8,907 nt of DNA from Candidatus Kuenenia stuttgartensis (GTDB lineage Bacteria > Planctomycetota > Planctomycetia > Isosphaerales > Isosphaeraceae), in NCBI GenBank assembly GCA_945874095.1, contig CAMCFM010000141.1, forward strand, positions 1-8,907. Direction: 5' to 3'. The number at the start of each line of letters is the position of its first letter. Position 1 is the stretch's first letter. The notes under the pieces were generated by a model. It saw nothing but the letters and a program-made list of their open reading frames with translations, had not been told where the DNA came from and did not search any database. The translations under genes were made by a program, and so were the position numbers. Shown here piece by piece: positions 5,201 through 8,907 of this stretch.

Positions 5201-6755
5201 CGGGATGTTGCCTATGGCCTTGGGCCTGAGCGAAGGAGGACGGCAGCAGGCCCCTCTGGGCCGTGCCGTGATTGGTGGGCTTTTGGGCTCGCTGGTAGCA
5301 GTTTTCTTCATCACACCCAAAGCCTTCGCCCTGGTTCGTGGCAACGCCAGCAGGACCAACGCTTCTTTGGACCCGACCGACCCTGAAAGCCGGTTTTATG
5401 AACCAAACTTGGATCAGCCCCAAAACTTCGTCCTGGAGGGGCTTATCAAGCCATCATCAATGATCATTGTCGCGGCACTTCTGCTTGGTTTTCCCAATTC
5501 TCAAGCTGCAATCGCGCAGGACTCCGTTCTTCCCAAAGTGACCGTTGCGACCGCCTCGCAAGCCCGGATTGAGCGAAAAGTTGAACAGCCTGGCCAGGTC
5601 GAGCCACGCTTCTCAGCACCTATTGAATCCCGCGTTTCAGGCTTAATCAGCACGGTGCTTGTCGATATCGGCGACCATGTCAAAAAAGGGCAGCCCCTGA
5701 TTGAAATCGACGCCCCGGAAATGGTTTCAGCCGTGATGGTGACTCAGGCCAACCTTCGACAATCTGAAGCCGAAGCCGAGTTGGCCAAGGCACTGGCCAA
5801 CGAGACCGAGCAAATGCTTCTTGCCGAGCAAGCTCGAATGTCGGCAACAAAAGCCGATGCCAAAGGCAGGGAAGCTCTTGCCGCCCAGTTCAAGCTCGAA
5901 ATGGACCGGATGAAAAAGCTGGTCGATTCAGGCAATATTACAAAAAGCAATCTGGACGAATCCGAGCAGCGATACTTGTCGGCATCGTCGGAAATGCTGG
6001 AGGCCAAGTCTCTGATCACCGCAGCGGAGGCGGATGTGAGCACCGTTCGGGCTCAAGTAGTACGGCGTAAAAGCGAAACGACTGTGGCACTGGCACGGGT
6101 GGAAGTGGCCAGAGCAAGGTTTGAGGAAGCCAGCGTAAGGCTGAGTCTGACTCGGATCACCGCTCCGTTTGATGGTGTAATCGTCGAAAGAAACACCGAC
6201 CCCGGCGCATTGGTGGGCGAACGGCCAGCTGAAAAACCGTTGCTCTTATTACACGACGCACTGAAATTGATTGTGACTGTGGGTGTCCCTGAAGCCGAGG
6301 CACCACTTGTAAACATGGGCGACCCTGTGGAGGTTTTCACCAGTCAGGAAATGGCTCGTGCCACCTATTCCGGAAAAATTAGCCGCACAAGCCGCTCTTA
6401 CAACCCGGCGACACGCACCATGCGCTGTGAGGTCGACCTTCCTGCAACGGTGGATGCGCCGCATCTTCAGCCCGGCCAGTATGTGCTGGTGCGGATAACG
6501 GCTTATCAGGCAGAAGAAGCTGTGACGGTGCCTCTGGCGGCCGTATATAAAGTCTTGGGAGAGACTTATTGCACGGTTGTTAAGGGCGGCAAGACCAGGC
6601 GGAGCCGAGTGCAACCGGGCGTGAGCGATGGGACACGTACGGCAATCCGAAACGGCTTAGCCTCGGGCGACACCGTGGTTGTGGGCCCAGTGGCTGCGAC
6701 TCTTGCGGACGGAATCGAAGTGCAAGAATTGAAACAGACCGAAGTCAAAAAATAA
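2268..6755 (+). CDS. natural fusion of RND efflux permease and periplasmic adaptor (membrane fusion protein), 1495 residues
   Basis: Residues 1 to ~1020 are a full AcrB/CusA-type permease. It has TM1 at ~12-30, a first periplasmic part with PYGGMDPSQMEG, TM2-TM6 at ~333-490, TM7 at ~510-535, a second periplasmic part, and TM8-TM12 at ~868-1020. It should export a substrate in exchange for protons; the substrate cannot be read from sequence. TM4 carries GILVDESTVEIENI with D401-E402 where AcrB has Asp-Asp. TM10 carries GVSVANAILF with A935 at the AcrB Lys940 position, a pattern I recall in a known RND subgroup. A ~45-residue linker and hydrophobic segment 1065-1083 lead to an HlyD/AcrA-type adaptor. 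This has a lipoyl half GLISTVLVDIGDHVKKGQPL (from 1125), a helical hairpin at ~1150-1290, a second lipoyl half TRITAPFDGVIVERN (~1295), then beta-barrel and membrane-proximal domains to 1495. The hairpin tip has R1214, L1218 and T1225, fitting the R-x3-L-x6-S/T TolC-contact motif. ATG 2268 is the only in-frame start after the TGA at 2214. Confidence 0.93.
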   Translation: MFNPIAWALKRPVTVLTLALSLLLLGFLARGRMRVDIFPNLNLPIIYVCQPYGGMDPSQMEGLLTNYYEYHFLYINGIHHVESRNVQGLALMKLYFHPGTDMAQAMAETLGYVTRARAFMPPGTVSPFVTRFDAGSIPVGYLVLSSETRTINEIQDLALVKVRPMFSGLPGVSAPPPFGGTQRTIVVRIDPDRLRSYRMAPDEIIQALNTGNAISPYGTVRFGDSMPIVAVNSMARDVEEFKQIAVRPGQIPTVHVGDVATVTDSADMPVGSALINGRKAVYLLVTKRADASTLDVVQNVRNALPEMQAALPPDIKVSMEFDQSPTVTNAVKAVMAEAALGAGLIGLTVLLFLRDWRGMLIVVINIPLALAGAVTMLWLTNQTFNLMTLGGLALAIGILVDESTVEIENIHAQLAHTGNVAVAVRRGNRETAVPRLLALLCMLAVFAPSFLMTGAVRSLFVPLSLAVGFAMISSYVLSSTLVPVLAAWLLKPHAGKSPDHSDAPAEAPMRRFSRIGSISLIVAYIAICGISIWWIAPRAGFEIFPRVDGGRFQVRVKAPAGTRYEKTEKIVLDVLETVKKITGPEAVQISVGYVGSIASSYPIQAIFQWTGGPDEAFLRVALDPSKTRLSVDEIKRRMRDELGRSHPDVLFSMEPADIVSEVMSFGSPTPVDVVTSGSAYADVRAHAAKIREQLLKLKNLRDLRYGQTLDYPALRVNIDRRLVGLSGLTAADVARSLVTATSSSRFIVPSYWPDPKTGIGYQVQVEIPYTAIHKAEDLENLPVNTGAGASPLVLRDVATVRPDQVAGEYDRYNMKRVVNLTANVEGNDLAAVARDLKAAVASAGPPPAGVKVDLRGQLATLEEVNQAGRNALAATFVVILLMLTAYYQSVGLAIVSLASIPAVGLGITLMLILTGTSWNLQSYMGAIMALGVSVANAILFVSFAETARRDGASADDAARLALKRRMRPILMTALAMLAGMLPMALGLSEGGRQQAPLGRAVIGGLLGSLVAVFFITPKAFALVRGNASRTNASLDPTDPESRFYEPNLDQPQNFVLEGLIKPSSMIIVAALLLGFPNSQAAIAQDSVLPKVTVATASQARIERKVEQPGQVEPRFSAPIESRVSGLISTVLVDIGDHVKKGQPLIEIDAPEMVSAVMVTQANLRQSEAEAELAKALANETEQMLLAEQARMSATKADAKGREALAAQFKLEMDRMKKLVDSGNITKSNLDESEQRYLSASSEMLEAKSLITAAEADVSTVRAQVVRRKSETTVALARVEVARARFEEASVRLSLTRITAPFDGVIVERNTDPGALVGERPAEKPLLLLHDALKLIVTVGVPEAEAPLVNMGDPVEVFTSQEMARATYSGKISRTSRSYNPATRTMRCEVDLPATVDAPHLQPGQYVLVRITAYQAEEAVTVPLAAVYKVLGETYCTVVKGGKTRRSRVQPGVSDGTRTAIRNGLASGDTVVVGPVAATLADGIEVQELKQTEVKK
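5460..5519 (+). other. internal signal-peptide-like segment at the permease-adaptor junction
   Basis: Codons 1065-1084 of the fusion read MIIVAALLLGFPNSQAAIAQ: a methionine, a hydrophobic core and a small-residue motif AIA before Q1084. This is what the N-terminus of a separate secreted adaptor would look like. The permease C-terminus is expected in the cytoplasm after 12 spans, so this segment is needed to bring the adaptor to the periplasm, either as TM13 or as a signal peptidase I site (after A1083). TGGAGGGG at 5434-5441 precedes the internal ATG by 18 nt, too far for an efficient ribosome site but possibly a relic of separate translation. Confidence 0.6.
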
Positions 6756-6933
6756 AAGTGCTTTTGAAATATGCTTTGAAAAAACCTTCATACCCGGTAC
6801 TTATGAAGTTATCTCCACGCTGGTTTTCGGATAATCCGAATATCCGGTTCAAGTTGAATAATCGTTATAACCGACAACGAACAAGTGGATACCTGAAAAT
6901 AGATATGGGCGGTCCGCATCAGGGGGCGTTTCC
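6756..6933. other. intergenic gap between fusion gene and TolC-family gene
   Basis: This 178-bp, AT-richer gap has no clear terminator; AAAAG/CTTTT near the fusion stop makes only a 5-bp stem. A short frame opening with GTG at 6758 shows no recognisable features and I do not call it. Lack of a terminator and same orientation favour one transcript with the gene behind it. Confidence 0.5.
6921..6926 (+). promoter_or_regulatory. ribosome binding site of the TolC-family gene
   Basis: AGGGGG lies 7 nt before ATG 6934. It supports this start, which also places a well-formed signal peptide at the N-terminus. Confidence 0.6.
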
Positions 6934-8556
6934 ATGCGATTGTGGACGGGATGCACAAAAAACCGATTTGCCTTTCCGGTGGCCGTGATGGCCGCGGGAT
7001 GGACCTTAATGCCAATCCCGGCACAGGAGTCTGCACGCAACCAGCCATTGCTCTCACCATTGACGACCGCCCGAGAAGCAAGCGCCGCGATCCAGATTAC
7101 GCCCCGATTGCAATCCTCAGGACGGTTTGGCACTCTCGCCAAAGCCAATGCACCTGAAGCGACGATCGACAGTGACACGATTGAGCCAATCGATTGGCTG
7201 ACCGTGATCCGGCTTTCCGGCGAGCGGGACCTTGATATCGGCATCGCCCGTGAACGGCTCGGCATGGCTTTGGCCGAATTGGAGGAATCGAGAACCCTCT
7301 TATTACCAAGCCTGTACCTGGGACCGAACTGGATCCGCCACGATGGCCAAGCCCAACTGGTGGACGGCAAGGTCAGGTCGATCAGCAAAAGTTCACTTTT
7401 TCTGGGCGGTACGGCGGCGGGCGGACAGGGTGTCACGGGCCCGGTTCCAGCCGGCGGCCCCGCGCAGGTGGGTGGTCTGACAAGCATCATACGCTTCAGC
7501 GATGCCATATACGAACCAATGGCTAAGAGGCAAGTCTCCGAATCCCGCCGCGCGGGAGTCATAGTCGCGCAGCAAAATGCACTCCTGAAAGTATCGGAAC
7601 TCTATTTCGACTTGCAAAAAGCTGCAGGGCAAGTGGCCATAGCCCGTGAGGCGGCCTCGCTCTCCGACGGACTGGTGCAGGTCACCCAGTCGTTTTTTGA
7701 CGCCGGTACCGGGCTAGAGGCCGACCTGAGGCGTTCGATAACCGAACGCGAGCGACGCCGGCAGGAAGTCGAACTTCGCGTGGCGGGTCTGGAGACTGTA
7801 TCCGCCGAACTGACGCGCATGCTACGTCTCAATCAGGCGAGCGTGCTTGTGCCTGTGGAACCGCCCGAATTCAGCCTGGAACTGGTTTCGCCTCATATTT
7901 CCACCGATGAGCTGATCACCATCGGGCTGACACATCGGCCGGAACTTGCAGAATCGCAGGCCATCGTGAAAGCCACACTCGCCAAACTGAAACAGGCGCG
8001 GATGCGGCCCTTGATCCCAAGCCTTGCGTTTCGCTATTCAGGCGGCGGTTTCGGCGGTGGGCCCAACGGATTCTTTGGCGATTTTAACGGCCGCAGTGAT
8101 GCCGATGTGAATCTTTTCTGGCAGATCCAGGGCTTGGGCCTGGCCGATCGGGCCATCAAGAAAAGGAGCGAGGCGGAAAATCGTGCGGCAGCCTTGGAAC
8201 TCATGAAAACTCAGGATAAGGTAGCGGCCGATGTGGCGGCTTCCCACCGTCAATTACTGGCCACGATCCGCAGACGCGAAATCGCCGAGAAAGCGATACC
8301 TGACGCCCAAGCCTCGGTTGAAGAGAATTTTGAGGCGATCCGCCAGGGGGCGGGCCTGCGCGGGGGCATTCGGGCCATTGAAACGCTTCAGCCGATTCAA
8401 GCTCTAGCTCAGGCCGAGCTTGACCTATTGGAATCGGTGGTCGATGAAAATCGGGCCCAGGTCAGGCTTTATTACGCGGTCGGCCAGCCCTTGGCCGGAG
8501 CTCCCCAACCCTCACCCAGCATCGACCTTGGCGGGATTCAAACTGATCGTAATTAA
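6934..8556 (+). CDS. TolC-family outer-membrane efflux channel, 540 residues
   Basis: The protein should form the trimeric outer-membrane duct that receives substrate from the permease-adaptor fusion encoded just upstream. Residues 1-30 are a signal peptide: basic MRLWTGCTKNR, hydrophobic FAFPVAVMAAGWTLM, cleavage after PIPA. There is no lipobox cysteine. Two long helical, Ala/Leu/Glu/Arg-rich stretches (~205-290 and ~395-510) each precede or follow shorter strand-forming parts, the duplicated helix-strand plan of TolC. Family-like phrases are VSELYFDLQKAAGQVAIARE in the first half, THRPELAESQAIVKATLAKL before the second, and ENRAQVRLYYAVGQPL at the end. Length is near the usual 420-550 residues. 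Two glycine-rich patches (~158-180 and ~370-390) fall where the barrel and loops would be and are longer than in E. coli TolC. After the TAA, 8557-8620 holds no strong terminator, and the repeat element follows. Confidence 0.9.
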   Translation: MRLWTGCTKNRFAFPVAVMAAGWTLMPIPAQESARNQPLLSPLTTAREASAAIQITPRLQSSGRFGTLAKANAPEATIDSDTIEPIDWLTVIRLSGERDLDIGIARERLGMALAELEESRTLLLPSLYLGPNWIRHDGQAQLVDGKVRSISKSSLFLGGTAAGGQGVTGPVPAGGPAQVGGLTSIIRFSDAIYEPMAKRQVSESRRAGVIVAQQNALLKVSELYFDLQKAAGQVAIAREAASLSDGLVQVTQSFFDAGTGLEADLRRSITERERRRQEVELRVAGLETVSAELTRMLRLNQASVLVPVEPPEFSLELVSPHISTDELITIGLTHRPELAESQAIVKATLAKLKQARMRPLIPSLAFRYSGGGFGGGPNGFFGDFNGRSDADVNLFWQIQGLGLADRAIKKRSEAENRAAALELMKTQDKVAADVAASHRQLLATIRRREIAEKAIPDAQASVEENFEAIRQGAGLRGGIRAIETLQPIQALAQAELDLLESVVDENRAQVRLYYAVGQPLAGAPQPSPSIDLGGIQTDRN

Positions 8557-8620
8557 AATCAAACTTATTTCTGGAAATGAGTATCGTAAAATTGACCCGC
8601 CCTGGGGCAAAATGAGTTCC

Positions 8621-8907
8621 TAAGGAACAGGCCGAGAATAACTTCCGGTTTTTAAAACCAATTAACCGGGGCTATCGCCAAGACCGGCTAGGTAAGAGGC
8701 GATAGCCATCGGTTTCTTTGGTATGAGTCTAGCCGCCGGGCGCTAGCCCCCGGTTCGCAGAAGATAATGAACCGGGGCTATCGCCAAGACCGGCTAGATA
8801 AAGCCAACCCAATCCAACCGGGGCTATCGCCAAGACCGGCTAGATAAAGCCAACCCAAACCAACCGGGGCTATCGCCAAGACCGGCTAGATAAAGCCAAC
8901 CCAATCC
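8621..8907. repeat. composite palindromic repeat element (right copy, runs off the window)
   Basis: It begins with the same end repeat (8623-8654; two differences from 1094-1125 and one from the inverted 1594-1625) and matches the inverse of 1500-1627 over 8621-8749. It holds a 28-bp module at 8664-8691 and a CTAGCCGCCGGGCGCTAG module at 8729-8755, followed by GCAGAAGATAATGAACCGGG. It lacks the 182-bp nested segment of the left copy. It then enters a tandem array. Its far end repeat is not in the window. Confidence 0.8.
8770..8907. repeat. tandem array of three 46-bp units (truncated by window end)
   Basis: Units lie at 8770-8815, 8816-8861 and 8862-8907. Each starts AACCGGGGCTATCGCC, continues through AAGACCGGCTAG, and ends with GATAAAGCCAACCCAA plus a short tail. 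Units 1 and 3 are identical; unit 2 has one change near its end (AAACC for AATCC). Each unit is the inverted 28-bp module plus an 18-bp spacer, so the array grew by head-to-tail duplication. The third unit ends exactly at the window edge, so the array may be longer. Confidence 0.95.

Noticed and set aside
5340..5460. Fusion as an artefact of a missed stop codon
   Set aside because: The frame is continuous through a linker of ordinary composition (NASLDPTDPESRFYEPNLDQ) with no stop or homopolymer run that would suggest a base-calling error, although read data would be needed to exclude it fully.
6758..6988. 76-codon frame between fusion and TolC-family gene
   Set aside because: It starts with GTG, overlaps the TolC-family start, and shows no domain, signal or charge pattern. 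The ribosome site at 6921 serves the frame starting at 6934.
6849..7562. 237-codon minus-strand frame opposite the TolC-family gene
   Set aside because: The opposite strand has a signal peptide, ribosome site and TolC-like domains; this frame has no recognisable motif or ribosome site and is its shadow.
8590..8628. GCCCTGGGGC and GTTCCTAAGGAAC as a terminator for the efflux operon
   Set aside because: The stems are only 4-5 bp and no T run follows, so this does not meet the pattern of a Rho-independent terminator.
8664..8907. Regular repeats at the right end that could be taken for a CRISPR array
   Set aside because: The parts between the conserved modules are themselves repeated almost identically, so there are no unique spacers, and no cas gene is present. 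It is a tandem repeat.

Overview
The window most resembles DNA from a planctomycete-like Gram-negative bacterium. Two things suggest this. The first gene ends in an RTX-type C-terminal domain, with a YDILIGG start and a WFF core, that I associate with planctomycetal surface proteins. The intergenic DNA also carries palindromic repeats of the 'CTAGCCG…GGCG(C/A)TAGCCCCGGTT' kind that I associate with the same phylum. The assignment rests on recognition; no search was run.

Layout: (1) positions 1-546 hold the 3' end of an RTX/calcium-binding repeat protein, followed by a possible terminator. (2) Positions 547-1080 are an insertion-sequence graveyard with a 5' fragment of an IS630-type transposase (+ strand) and the first codons of a second one (- strand). 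(3) Positions 1094-1625 are a 532-bp repeat element bounded by 32-bp inverted repeats, built from palindromic modules and split by a nested segment. (4) Positions 1626-2267 carry no convincing gene; a possibly decayed reading frame, a palindrome and a candidate promoter lie here. (5) Positions 2268-6755 encode a 1495-residue protein that joins a complete RND-type efflux permease to a complete periplasmic adaptor (membrane fusion protein). (6) Positions 6934-8556 encode a TolC-family outer-membrane channel. (7) From 8621 to the window edge the repeat element of part 3 returns in the opposite orientation and runs into a tandem array of 46-bp units.

The two intact genes together encode all three parts of a tripartite efflux pump: inner-membrane proton-driven permease, periplasmic adaptor and outer-membrane duct. 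The striking point is that permease and adaptor are one polypeptide. The junction carries an extra hydrophobic stretch that looks like the adaptor's former signal peptide; it would act as a thirteenth membrane span or be cleaved. No regulator gene is visible. The whole pump locus sits between inverted copies of the same intergenic repeat element.
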